Source: Lewinella cohaerens DSM 23179
GTDB lineage: Bacteria > Bacteroidota > Bacteroidia > Chitinophagales > Saprospiraceae
Length of the DNA stretch: 61,490 nucleotides
NCBI RefSeq assembly: GCF_000379805.1
Contig: NZ_KB903554.1
Span: 15,298 to 76,787 of the forward strand
Direction of reading: 5' to 3'
Part shown: positions 25,141-33,949 of the stretch, in pieces
Layout of the letters: each line of letters starts with the position of its first letter
Position numbering within the stretch: the first letter of the stretch is position 1
Notes under the pieces: generated by a model
Told to the model about the DNA's origin: nothing
Databases searched by the model: none
The model's input: the letters and a program-made list of their open reading frames with translations, nothing else
Translations under genes and position numbers: made by a program

Positions 25141-27522
25141 TTATAAATCTACTAATGTTACACCGTCACCACCAGCTTCCGCAGCGGGATGGTAAACCTC
25201 CATGGTGACATTATACTCACGGAGCTTCTTTTTAACGGCATCTCTGAGGGAACCATTGCCTTTTCCGTGGACTATTCTTAAATTGGAAACATCCGCCAAA
25301 AGTGCTTGATCTACAAAATCTTCTATCACCTTCATGGCCTCTACATAACGCATACCGCGAATATCAATTTTGCTATCAAAACGAGCGGCATAATCGATGT
25401 CAGAATGTACGCTCTGGGTGGTCTTTACGTCGAGGGGAGTTTTTGCTAACTGTAAATCACGCAGCTTTACCGTCATTCGCATCCCTCCCATTATCATGAT
25501 GGCATTCTTTCGATCAATGCTCTCTATTTCTCCGGTTGCACCGCCTGTTTTTAGTTTAACAAAATCACCTACGGCTAAGGGGCGATCTTCCAATAAGGCT
25601 TTGTCTGGATGATAGATTTCTTCTCGCAGGCCACCTACTTGTTCAGATAGGTTCTCTCGTTGATACTTGATTTCAAGTGATACCTTCTTTGCTTTATCCA
25701 GGTTCTTTTCTTCTTTCAACTCCCGGATCAGGCGCTCCAATTCTTTATTTTCCTGCGCACTTTGCTGCAACTCCTGCTCCTTGCGTTCAAGCTTATGCTT
25801 TTTGCGCTTGTATTCCAGATCACGATGCAGTTGATCGTAGGTCTTTGTGAGTCGATCTAACAACTTTTGCTTGTCAGTGAGTTCATTAAGCCTTTCTTCT
25901 ACTTCTTGCTTTTCTCGCTGTAAATCAACCAGTAAATCATCAACTGCTCGTTCATTACTACCAATTCGTTTGCGGGCATATTTCAAGACACGCCCCGGCA
26001 AACCACTCTTTCCTGCGATTTCAAAAGCGTAGGAGCTACCCGGTCGGCCTACTTGCAATTCATAACTCGGGGACAGATTATCCTTGTCAAAATGCATCGA
26101 GCCATTGACCAATCCTCGGGTTTTAAAAGCGAATACTTTTAGATTACTATAGTGAGTGGTAATGACTCCATAGATCTTACGGCGATTGAGCTCAAAAAGC
26201 ACAGATTCTGCAATAGCACCACCAATTTTGGGATCAGTACCAGAACCAAATTCATCAATCAACACCAAGGTATTCGGATTAGCGTGCTCCAAAAACACCT
26301 TGGCGTTTTCTAACCGTGAGCTGTAGGTCGATAGATCATTTTCTAACGATTGTTGATCACCAATATCTGCAAATAGCTGTTCAAAGACCGCCATTTCTGT
26401 TTGACCATCAACCGGCAAAAGCAGTCCACACTGGAACATTAACTGTAGCAAGCCAACGGACTTCATGGTAATCGACTTACCCCCTGCATTTGGCCCACTG
26501 AGCACGAGGATACGGTTTTGACCAAAAAGAGAAAGGTCGAAAGGAATGGTTTTACGCCCAAGCCCTTTGTTTTTCAAATATAGCAGTGGATGCCTTCCTT
26601 GAATAATAGCGAGGGTCGGTTCTTTTTTGGTGCGCGGACGAACAGCATTGAGTTTCAGTGCCAACTGGGCTTTGGTCTGCACGACATCAAAGCGGATGAT
26701 CAGATTCTGGTAGTCATGTAAGGAGGGTAAATACGGCCGCAGGGTAGCACTGAGTTCTTTAAGGATGCGATAAATCTCTCTTTTTTCTTCTTGCTGAAGG
26801 TCAAAAAGGTCATTATTGATATCAATAACGCCTTCCGGTTCAATGAATGCCGTACGCCCTGTGCTGGATTCATCATGGATAATACCTCTGATTTTCCTTT
26901 TGTGCTCCGAGGGCACACTCAGTACGCGGCGGGCATTACGAAAACTTTCTACGTTATCTGTAAGCCAGCCTTTCTTACGATAAGTATCAATAATGAGTCG
27001 GAATTGCCGGTCCATTTCCCGGTACTTGCTTTGAATGTGCCGGCGAATTTTCTGTAACTCAGCCGAAGCATCCGGTCGAATATTTCCCTCTTCATCGATC
27101 ACCCCTTCAATGGCATGTAATAGGTCTTCATTAAAATGAATGGGGCGGATAATATTGTAAAGCGTTTCATAAGCCTCCTGACGATCCTTATTGAAAAACT
27201 TGTAAATGTCTTTAATAAAAAGCAATAAGATATTCAGCTTTTGTAACCCATCTTCGGGGAGAACGAAGCCTGCTATTTCTAACATCCGCAACTCCTCATT
27301 GATCTCTTGATAAGCACCAATGGGAAAATTATCACGCTTCTCCAAGCTACGGCGAAATTCGTCTACCTCATCTAACCCTTGCTCAATACGAGCCAAATTA
27401 GACATGGGCTGAGTTGCCCGTATTTGTTCTTTGCCTTGTTCACCAAAACAAGATTCTTCCAACAAGGAAAGAATTTTATCAAACTCCAACTTCTCATATA
27501 AATCACCTGGTTCCAGTCGCAT
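25141..27522 (-). CDS. mutS2: Endonuclease MutS2
   Basis: The 793-residue protein lacks the MutS mismatch domain. It has the clamp and core helices, an ATPase with Walker A GPNAGGKSITMKSVG (about residue 340) and Walker B LVLIDEFGSGTDPKIGG, then a long coiled coil (about 520-630, rich in Glu and Lys). A small beta domain (GDFVKLKTGGATGEIESIDRKNAIM) follows, and a C-terminal Smr domain with DIRGMRYVEAMKVIEDFVDQAL and IVHGKGNGSLRDAV. The Smr motifs are intact. MutS2 acts on branched DNA and, in Bacillus, on collided ribosomes; which applies here is open. Confidence 0.96.
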   Translation of the reverse strand: MRLEPGDLYEKLEFDKILSLLEESCFGEQGKEQIRATQPMSNLARIEQGLDEVDEFRRSLEKRDNFPIGAYQEINEELRMLEIAGFVLPEDGLQKLNILLLFIKDIYKFFNKDRQEAYETLYNIIRPIHFNEDLLHAIEGVIDEEGNIRPDASAELQKIRRHIQSKYREMDRQFRLIIDTYRKKGWLTDNVESFRNARRVLSVPSEHKRKIRGIIHDESSTGRTAFIEPEGVIDINNDLFDLQQEEKREIYRILKELSATLRPYLPSLHDYQNLIIRFDVVQTKAQLALKLNAVRPRTKKEPTLAIIQGRHPLLYLKNKGLGRKTIPFDLSLFGQNRILVLSGPNAGGKSITMKSVGLLQLMFQCGLLLPVDGQTEMAVFEQLFADIGDQQSLENDLSTYSSRLENAKVFLEHANPNTLVLIDEFGSGTDPKIGGAIAESVLFELNRRKIYGVITTHYSNLKVFAFKTRGLVNGSMHFDKDNLSPSYELQVGRPGSSYAFEIAGKSGLPGRVLKYARKRIGSNERAVDDLLVDLQREKQEVEERLNELTDKQKLLDRLTKTYDQLHRDLEYKRKKHKLERKEQELQQSAQENKELERLIRELKEEKNLDKAKKVSLEIKYQRENLSEQVGGLREEIYHPDKALLEDRPLAVGDFVKLKTGGATGEIESIDRKNAIMIMGGMRMTVKLRDLQLAKTPLDVKTTQSVHSDIDYAARFDSKIDIRGMRYVEAMKVIEDFVDQALLADVSNLRIVHGKGNGSLRDAVKKKLREYNVTMEVYHPAAEAGGDGVTLVDL

Positions 27523-27695
27523 CTTATACTTTCTTCTACTACCTGTTTATTTGCAGCCCGCAAAGATAAGACTTCAAATGATTTTGTCTATTCGAGCTGC
27601 GTACTTCTAACTACTCCTTGGTGTAAAAAGTTTCAATATGCTTAGGAGATTGTAATTTTTACCAATTTATAACTTTTACTGTAGACCCTAAATCC

Positions 27696-27703
27696 TACCT
27701 TAG
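27696..27703 (+). promoter_or_regulatory. Putative -7 element of aroC
   Basis: TACCTTAG is one base from TAnnTTTG and lies 23 bases before the GTG start. TTTT at 27674-27677 stands at an 18-base distance and may be the -33 element. Confidence 0.35.
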
Positions 27704-27726
27704 CGCCGCATCAAATAAAAGCGATT

Positions 27727-28806
27727 GTGGCAGGTAGTAATTTTGGCACCTTATTTCGGATCAGTACATTTGGAGAATCCCACGGCAAGGCCCTAGGCGT
27801 AATCGTTGACGGCTGCCCAGCAGGCATAGCTATTGACGAGGATTATATTAGTACAGAATTGGCCCGCAGAAGGCCAGGGCAAAGCAAAATTGTCACCCAG
27901 CGCAAAGAAGCTGATCAGGCACAAATTCTTTCAGGGGTCTTTGAAGGTTATTCAACAGGCACTCCTATTGCAATGGTGATTTTTAACGCCGATGCTCGTT
28001 CAAAAGATTACAGCCACATCGCAGATAAGTTTCGCCCAAGTCACGCAGATTATACTTTCCACGCAAAATACGGTTCTCGCGATTACCGTGGAGGAGGCCG
28101 TTCCTCTGCGCGTGAGACAGCTGCACGTGTTGCCGGTGGTGCCATCGCCAAGCTTTTTCTCAAGCATTATGGTGTTGATGTTTTTGCTTACACATCCCAA
28201 GTAGGGAAATTACAAATGAGTAAAAACTATCAAGAAATAAGTAAGGAGTTGATTGAATCCAATCCTGTTCGATGTCCTGATCCGGCAATGGCTGCAGAGA
28301 TGGAGGATTATATTAAAGAGGTCCGAAAAGACGGTGATACTGTAGGCGGTGTTGTGAGTGCAGTGGTGCAAGGCTGTCCTCCTGGGCTAGGTGAACCCGT
28401 TTTTGATAAGCTACACGCTGATTTAGCTAAGGCTATCATGAGTATCAATGCTTGTAAGGGTTTCGAATACGGCTCTGGCTTTGCGGGCGTCAGTATGCGC
28501 GGCAGTGAACACAATGATGCCTTCTATCAGGAAGGGGAAGAGGTTAAAACCCGCACAAACTACAGCGGCGGCATTCAAGGAGGCATCTCTAATGGAATGG
28601 ATATCTATTTCCGGGCAGCCTTCAAACCTGTAGCCACAATAGTTGCTGATCAAGAGTCGGTCAATGAAGCAGGTGAATCTGTTACCGTTTCTGGCAAAGG
28701 ACGGCATGACCCCTGTGTAGTACCACGCGCAGTACCTATCGTAGAAGCAATGGCTGCTTTGGTCATAGCGGATCATTTGCTACGGCAGCGGGCGAGCCAG
28801 GTTTGA
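27727..28806 (+). CDS. aroC: Chorismate synthase
   Basis: The 359-residue protein starts [33 protein letters not shown] and keeps the family signatures: [83 protein letters not shown] and [22 protein letters not shown]. It converts EPSP to chorismate with reduced FMN, the last step of the shikimate route. The start is GTG at 27727 (no better ATG before the conserved SNFGTLF). It diverges from mutS2 across about 200 bases. Shikimate kinase is encoded 9.8 kb away, so the pathway is not in one operon. Confidence 0.97.
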   Translation: MAGSNFGTLFRISTFGESHGKALGVIVDGCPAGIAIDEDYISTELARRRPGQSKIVTQRKEADQAQILSGVFEGYSTGTPIAMVIFNADARSKDYSHIADKFRPSHADYTFHAKYGSRDYRGGGRSSARETAARVAGGAIAKLFLKHYGVDVFAYTSQVGKLQMSKNYQEISKELIESNPVRCPDPAMAAEMEDYIKEVRKDGDTVGGVVSAVVQGCPPGLGEPVFDKLHADLAKAIMSINACKGFEYGSGFAGVSMRGSEHNDAFYQEGEEVKTRTNYSGGIQGGISNGMDIYFRAAFKPVATIVADQESVNEAGESVTVSGKGRHDPCVVPRAVPIVEAMAALVIADHLLRQRASQV

Positions 28807-28849
28807 TTGAAATCAGCTCCATGAACGCCTCCAGAAAAGCGAAGGTTCT

Positions 28850-29446
28850 TTACCTGAAGCTTCTCAATGTTATGTATTCCGTACCTACAAACATTGACAA
28901 AAGCACAAAAATCACGATTAAGCCTACAATCAAAAGTCCTTTGAACGGGATATTTGGTTTTTCTTCAAAAGAAAGAGGCAGTAAACAAATAAGGAAACCA
29001 TAAGCGGATAAAAACCTTAGCCATAACCTATTCTTATTTTTATGCTCCTCTACTTTTTCTAGATTACAATAATCTTTGTTGTTCTTTCTAAGAACGTGGA
29101 TTTCGTAAGATCCTAAAAATGATTTAGAGTATTCTAAATCAACAACATCTCCAACCTTAATCTCTTCTTTGAATTGATCATGATTAAACTCTTGATAACC
29201 AATACTACTTATTTCGAATTCTCGGTCATCTCCATCAAGCTTAATACTAATTAGATGCGACCTTTTTTTTCCTTTTTTTTCTAAATACTCGAATGAATGC
29301 AGTTTCTTGTCACTCAAGCTATTAAGACCCATTGGACTTACCTTAGATGGGATTATAAAGGATAGTAAAAAAAGAACAATGCAAAATAAAAGGCCTTGAA
29401 CAAACTCTACTTTTTGTTCTTCCCAAGTTTTTCTTGAAGCCTTCAT
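28850..29446 (-). CDS. Hypothetical membrane protein
   Basis: About 198 residues from the ATG at 29446; a longer frame from 29482 would overlap the phosphatase gene. One hydrophobic helix lies near the N-terminus (LLFCIVLFLLSFII) and two near the C-terminus (LWLRFLSAYGFLICLLPL and GLLIVGLIVIFVLLSMFVG). Between them is a polar beta-rich domain (HLISIKLDGDDREFEISSIGYQEF, IKVGDVVDLEYSKSFLGSYEIHVLRK). No family is recognised; the plan resembles DUF3592-type proteins. Base composition is clearly richer in AT than the neighbouring aroC and kdsC-type genes, which may mean acquisition. Confidence 0.55.
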   Translation of the reverse strand: MKASRKTWEEQKVEFVQGLLFCIVLFLLSFIIPSKVSPMGLNSLSDKKLHSFEYLEKKGKKRSHLISIKLDGDDREFEISSIGYQEFNHDQFKEEIKVGDVVDLEYSKSFLGSYEIHVLRKNNKDYCNLEKVEEHKNKNRLWLRFLSAYGFLICLLPLSFEEKPNIPFKGLLIVGLIVIFVLLSMFVGTEYITLRSFR

Positions 29447-29462
29447 TGATTCATTTTTTGAG

Positions 29463-29963
29463 CTAAACCTCCCACTGTCCATTCAGTTTCAGCACTTTTT
29501 CAATAACGTCGCGGGCACAGCCTTCACCGCCGTTGAAACCGGAAATATATTGTGCAATGGCTTTGATTTCGTGAGCCGCATTGGCTGGGCAAGCAGGTAG
29601 CCCTACCCTTCTCATCACCTCATAATCCGGTAGATCATCTCCCATATAGAGAATCCCAGCTTCGTCCAGATCATACATATCAACGACCTCCTCGTAAGTT
29701 TCTATTTTGTCGGAAATGCCTAAATACACATCGGGTACGCCTAGGTTCTGTAGTCGAACTCTCACCCCTTCCGATTTTCCGCCACTAATGATCACCACTC
29801 GATAGCCTTCCTCCACAGCACGCTTTAGCGCGAAGCCATCTCTGATGCTCATTTGTCGCAATAACTGACCGTCTTGCATCACTAAAACACTGCTGTTTGT
29901 AAGTACGCCATCTACGTCAAAAATAAAGGTGTGAATCTGTCCAAATACCTCCAGGTTATTCAT
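29463..29963 (-). CDS. KdsC-type HAD phosphatase
   Basis: The 166-residue protein has the small HAD fold of KDO-8-phosphate phosphatase: FIFDVDGVLTNSSVLV (nucleophile Asp and general acid Asp), FALKRAVEEGYRVVIISGGKSEGVRVRLQNLGV, YMGDDLPDYEVMRRVGLPACPANAAHEIKAIAQYISGFNGGEGCARDVIEKVL. The final GGEGCARD is the family's C-terminal substrate loop. It would free KDO from KDO-8-phosphate for lipopolysaccharide synthesis. Close relatives act on N-acylneuraminate-9-phosphate, so the substrate is probable, not proved. Confidence 0.88.
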   Translation of the reverse strand: MNNLEVFGQIHTFIFDVDGVLTNSSVLVMQDGQLLRQMSIRDGFALKRAVEEGYRVVIISGGKSEGVRVRLQNLGVPDVYLGISDKIETYEEVVDMYDLDEAGILYMGDDLPDYEVMRRVGLPACPANAAHEIKAIAQYISGFNGGEGCARDVIEKVLKLNGQWEV

Positions 29964-30095
29964 ACTACTACAAGAAAAATTATAACGATTGAAATGAAAT
30001 TACAGGCAAATGTAAGCGCAATAATTCAGAAGTTCTTTTCGGTCAACATATTGATTGTTCTTTAATATGAGGAAAAACATCCTCAAAACCTGTCT

Positions 30096-30128
30096 TTTGT
30101 CAGGCAACTAACAAAGCTCCTATATCTG
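30096..30128 (+). promoter_or_regulatory. Promoter of the DUF4397 repeat-protein gene
   Basis: TTTG (30096-30099), a 21-base spacer and TATATCTG (30121-30128) match the Bacteroidota promoter with one mismatch. This leaves a leader of about 75 bases before the ATG at 30212. Confidence 0.5.
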
Positions 30129-30211
30129 AGAACAAGATGAGTCTTTTTAAGTTTCACAAGGGAATTGCATATCAATTCTGCATTAGTAAAACTAAAAAAC
30201 CTTTGAGAAAC

Positions 30212-33200
30212 ATGAAAAAGCTTTCTACGCTTTTGTGCCTATTTATGGCAATCTCCCTCAGCCTATGGAGTCAGGCTTCTGTTCAAGTTATTCACAACTC
30301 CCCTACCCCCGGTACTAATAGTGGACCAACAGTAGATATTTATGTAAACGGTGCACTGCTACCTGAATTAACAGGAGTTGCTTATCGAACAGCTACCGCT
30401 TATCTCGATGTTCCTGCTAATGCAGATATTGAAGTAGGTGTTGCTGTCAGTCCGAGTTCTGGCCCTGAAGATATTATCGCAACATTTCCTTTAGGTCAAT
30501 TAGCTGACGGTGAAGCTTATACCGTCACTGCTGCCGGAATTGTTGGTGATATGGATACACCATTCAATGTATACGCTGGTGTCGGACAAACCGCTTCAAG
30601 CGATGGTGGCCAAGTAGCTATTCAAGCTTTCCACGGTTCAACCGATGCACCTGCGGTTGATGTAGATGCCCGCTTGGTAGGAAACCTTATTCCTAATCTA
30701 GCTTTCGGCAATTACTCTGGCTATCTAGAAGTCCCAGCAGGTTTGTATTACCTTGACGTTCGTGCAGCCGGTGACCCAAATATCGTAGCTACTTTCGAGG
30801 CCGACCTCAGTAGTCTTGGCGGTGGTGCTGCCAATGTTTTCGCTTCTGGTCTTTTAGGAGGCTCACCAGCCTTTGGCCTTTTTGCAGCTTTACCTGATGG
30901 TACTGTAATTGAACTTCCAGCAACTGCTATTGCGCGTTTGCAGCTTATTCACAATTCCCCAAGTCCTACCGTAGACGTATATGTAAACGGTGCGCTTTAC
31001 CAAGATGACTTTGAGTTCCGTACTGCTACTGAATTCCGTACCGTACCTGCTGGTGTTGAGTTGGATATTGCTGTTGCACTAAGTACTTCAACAAGTGTCG
31101 ATGATGCGCTAGTTACTTTCGAAGACATCGTACTTGACAATGGTAGTACTTACGTTGTTACTGCTAATGGAATTGTCGGAAACATGGATACACCTTTTGG
31201 CTTGGCCATCAACGGAGCAGCTCTTGAAGCTGGTGCCCCTGGCACTGTAGCTGTAGCTGCTTTCCATGGTTCTCCAGGAGCACCTAACGTAGATATTGCT
31301 GCTCGTGGTGCTGGAGATATTATCACAGACTTAGCTTACGGCACCTACACTGCAGGATATTTGGCATTGCCACCTGCTGCCTATATATTAGATGTCAAAG
31401 CTGCAGGTGATGACAACATTGTAGCTTCTTTTGGTGCAGACATTACTTCTCTTGACGGTGGTGCTGCAACTATCTTTGCCTCTGGTTTACTTGGTAGTGA
31501 CCCTGCCTTCGGTCTTTTTGCGGCACTTGCTGACGGTACCGTTATTGAGTTACCTGCTGTTTCTCTGGCAACACTACAGGTTATCCATAACTCTCCGAGT
31601 CCTACCGTTGACATTTATGTAAACGGTGCACTCTATCAAGATGATTTTGCTTACCTGACAGCCACGGAAGCCCGCGAAGTACCTGCTGGTGTAGAACTGA
31701 ATATTGCGATAGCTCCTGAAACCAGTACGAGTGCTGATGATGCCATTTTCACAACGACGGTCACTTTAGAAAATGGAGAAAACTACACCGCCATTGCTAA
31801 CGGTATTGTTGGCGATGCTGATTTCCCATTCGGAATTGCCGTAGCAGATGGTGCTCAATTGACGGGTACCAGTGCTGATGTTATAGACATCCGTGCTTTC
31901 CACGGTATTCCTGGCGCACCAGCTGTAGATATTTATGAGATCAACAATGACGTTACTCCTTTTGTAGATCTTTCTTATGGCGACTTCTCTAATGAATATG
32001 TAGGTATTGCTCCTGGCGCAAGTTTCTTTGAAATTCGCCCTACTGGCACCGAAACTACAGTAGGTACTCTCTTTGGTAACCTTACTGGTGCTGGTGGCCT
32101 TAGTGGTGTAGTATTTGCAGGTGGTTTATTAGACGAAGCACCATTTTTCAACCTTTATTTGGTATTACCAAACGGTAATGTAATTGCACTTACACCGCTA
32201 GCACCTCTACAGATTATCCATAATTCTCCGGCCGCAGCTGCTGGCATAGTAGATGTTTATGCTGGAGTTAATCCAACTACAGGAGCAGATTATTCGCTGA
32301 TCGAAGATGATTTAGCTTTCCGCACGGCTACTAGTCTGCAAACTTACTACCCTACTCGACTTCCTTTGACAATTGGTATTGCACCTGCTAATAGTACCGA
32401 TGGCGATGATATTCTATTTAGCCTCCCGCCATTTACCCTCCAAGATGGTAAGTTGCACACCGCTATTGCGAATGGCATTCCAGGTGATGCTGATTTCCCA
32501 TTTGGTTTGGAAATCAATGATGACGCACGTATCAATAGTAGCGACGACGCTTTGGTAGGAATTACCGCTTTCCACGGCTCTCCAGGTGCACCTAATGTAG
32601 ATATTGATACCCGTAGCAATGGCGCTACAGCAATTAGCGATTTAGCTTACGGTGATTTCACGGGATACCTTGAAGTAGCTAACGTAGTTGAATTCCTGGA
32701 ACTAAGAGCCGCTGGTGATCCTAATTTAGTAGCTACTTTTGATGCAACGGTATTAGAAGCTATCGGAGGAACAGCAGTTACTGTTTTTGCGTCAGGACTT
32801 TTAGGAGATGATCCTGCTTTTGGTCTTTTTGCTGCATTACCCAACGGAGATGTTGCTGAGCTAGGTTCCGTAAGTCGCCTACAGATCATTCACAACTCAC
32901 CAGATCCAACCGTGGATATTTATGTAAACGGAGCTAATGCTGTACCTGGTTTAGCCTTCCGCACAGCTACAGGAATGATTGATCTTCCAACGCGTACGCC
33001 TATTGATATTGCAGTGGTTCCTGCTGGAGGAGCACTCGCTGATGCAGTAGCAACTTTAGAAGACGTAACATTAGAAGACGGCAAGGTTTATCTAGCAATG
33101 GCTAGTGGTGTCGTAGGTGACCCTACTACTCCATTCACAGTTGTCATCAATGACATGGGACGTGATCGTGCTGCTGATGCTACGCAAGTAGATTTGACCT

Positions 33201-33793
33201 TGTTCCACGGTTCACCAGATGCCCCAGCGGTAGATGTTGTAGTAGAGGGTGGCCCCGTATTATTTGACAATATCGAATATGGTAACTTCAGCGATTATCT
33301 TGGTGTAGCACCCGCTGCCTACGTATTAGACGTGACCCCTGCCGATGATAACAACACCGTTGTGAAAAAATACGACGCTGATGTATCTACCCTTACTGGC
33401 CAGGCAGCTGTTGTATTTGCTTCTGGTTTTCTTACCGCTGGTGAAGAGCCTGCTTTCGAAACCTGGGTAGCACTGACTGATGGTACAACGTTCCCACTAG
33501 CTGAGGTGGTAAGTACTAACGAAATTCCGAGCACACTGGACGCTTACACTGTATTCCCTAATCCTGCGCGAGAATTAACAACTGTTGAGTTTAACTTAAC
33601 AAATACGACTGAAATTCTTATAAATATCGTGAACCAAGGTGGACAGGTATTGTTGAATAAGTCGTACGGACAATTGGGAGCAGGCAACTACCGCGAACAA
33701 TTGGAATTGAGCAATTTACCTGCTGGCTTATACCAGCTACAATTGGTAACTCCTGAGGGACAAGCTACGCAGCCTTTGCTCATTATTAAATAG
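30212..33793 (+). CDS. Secreted DUF4397 repeat protein with T9SS sorting domain
   Basis: The start at 30212 places a normal signal peptide first (MKKLSTLLCLFMAISLSLWSQ); the longer frame from 30137 adds a polar lead that would spoil it. The mature part holds five tandem units of about 210-225 residues. Each begins with an IHNSP-PTVDIYVNG-type half and continues with an AFHGSPGAPNVDI-type half, as in the DUF4397 family (beta-sandwich surface domains). The IHNSP starts lie near 30287, 30943, 31580, 32212 and 32885. The last 80 residues (AYTVFPNPARELTTVEF to QPLLIIK) form a type A sorting domain for the type IX secretion system. It is probably a surface or extracellular adhesin-like protein; no catalytic motif was seen. 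Confidence 0.88.
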   Translation: MKKLSTLLCLFMAISLSLWSQASVQVIHNSPTPGTNSGPTVDIYVNGALLPELTGVAYRTATAYLDVPANADIEVGVAVSPSSGPEDIIATFPLGQLADGEAYTVTAAGIVGDMDTPFNVYAGVGQTASSDGGQVAIQAFHGSTDAPAVDVDARLVGNLIPNLAFGNYSGYLEVPAGLYYLDVRAAGDPNIVATFEADLSSLGGGAANVFASGLLGGSPAFGLFAALPDGTVIELPATAIARLQLIHNSPSPTVDVYVNGALYQDDFEFRTATEFRTVPAGVELDIAVALSTSTSVDDALVTFEDIVLDNGSTYVVTANGIVGNMDTPFGLAINGAALEAGAPGTVAVAAFHGSPGAPNVDIAARGAGDIITDLAYGTYTAGYLALPPAAYILDVKAAGDDNIVASFGADITSLDGGAATIFASGLLGSDPAFGLFAALADGTVIELPAVSLATLQVIHNSPSPTVDIYVNGALYQDDFAYLTATEAREVPAGVELNIAIAPETSTSADDAIFTTTVTLENGENYTAIANGIVGDADFPFGIAVADGAQLTGTSADVIDIRAFHGIPGAPAVDIYEINNDVTPFVDLSYGDFSNEYVGIAPGASFFEIRPTGTETTVGTLFGNLTGAGGLSGVVFAGGLLDEAPFFNLYLVLPNGNVIALTPLAPLQIIHNSPAAAAGIVDVYAGVNPTTGADYSLIEDDLAFRTATSLQTYYPTRLPLTIGIAPANSTDGDDILFSLPPFTLQDGKLHTAIANGIPGDADFPFGLEINDDARINSSDDALVGITAFHGSPGAPNVDIDTRSNGATAISDLAYGDFTGYLEVANVVEFLELRAAGDPNLVATFDATVLEAIGGTAVTVFASGLLGDDPAFGLFAALPNGDVAELGSVSRLQIIHNSPDPTVDIYVNGANAVPGLAFRTATGMIDLPTRTPIDIAVVPAGGALADAVATLEDVTLEDGKVYLAMASGVVGDPTTPFTVVINDMGRDRAADATQVDLTLFHGSPDAPAVDVVVEGGPVLFDNIEYGNFSDYLGVAPAAYVLDVTPADDNNTVVKKYDADVSTLTGQAAVVFASGFLTAGEEPAFETWVALTDGTTFPLAEVVSTNEIPSTLDAYTVFPNPARELTTVEFNLTNTTEILINIVNQGGQVLLNKSYGQLGAGNYREQLELSNLPAGLYQLQLVTPEGQATQPLLIIK

Positions 33794-33822
33794 GATTTTT
33801 CAAGTTTAGATAGGTGGTTTTG

Positions 33823-33856
33823 AGGCGCATTCCCTTTTAGGTGAATGCGCCTTTTT
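33823..33856 (+). terminator. Intrinsic terminator after the DUF4397 gene
   Basis: AGGCGCATTC and GAATGCGCCT form a perfect 10-bp stem with a 10-base loop and five T after it, 29 bases beyond the stop. Confidence 0.85.
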
Positions 33857-33949
33857 ATGTTCTATATTTGTATATATGAGGAAAAGATCAGACCTTCATT
33901 AGTAATAAAATTTTTCTCCTCTAAAAACGATAGCTGCTTATCTTCACTT

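Noticed and set aside
30287-33400. Regular repeats that might be taken for a CRISPR array
   Set aside because: They are long (over 600 bases), lie in one reading frame and encode protein domains.
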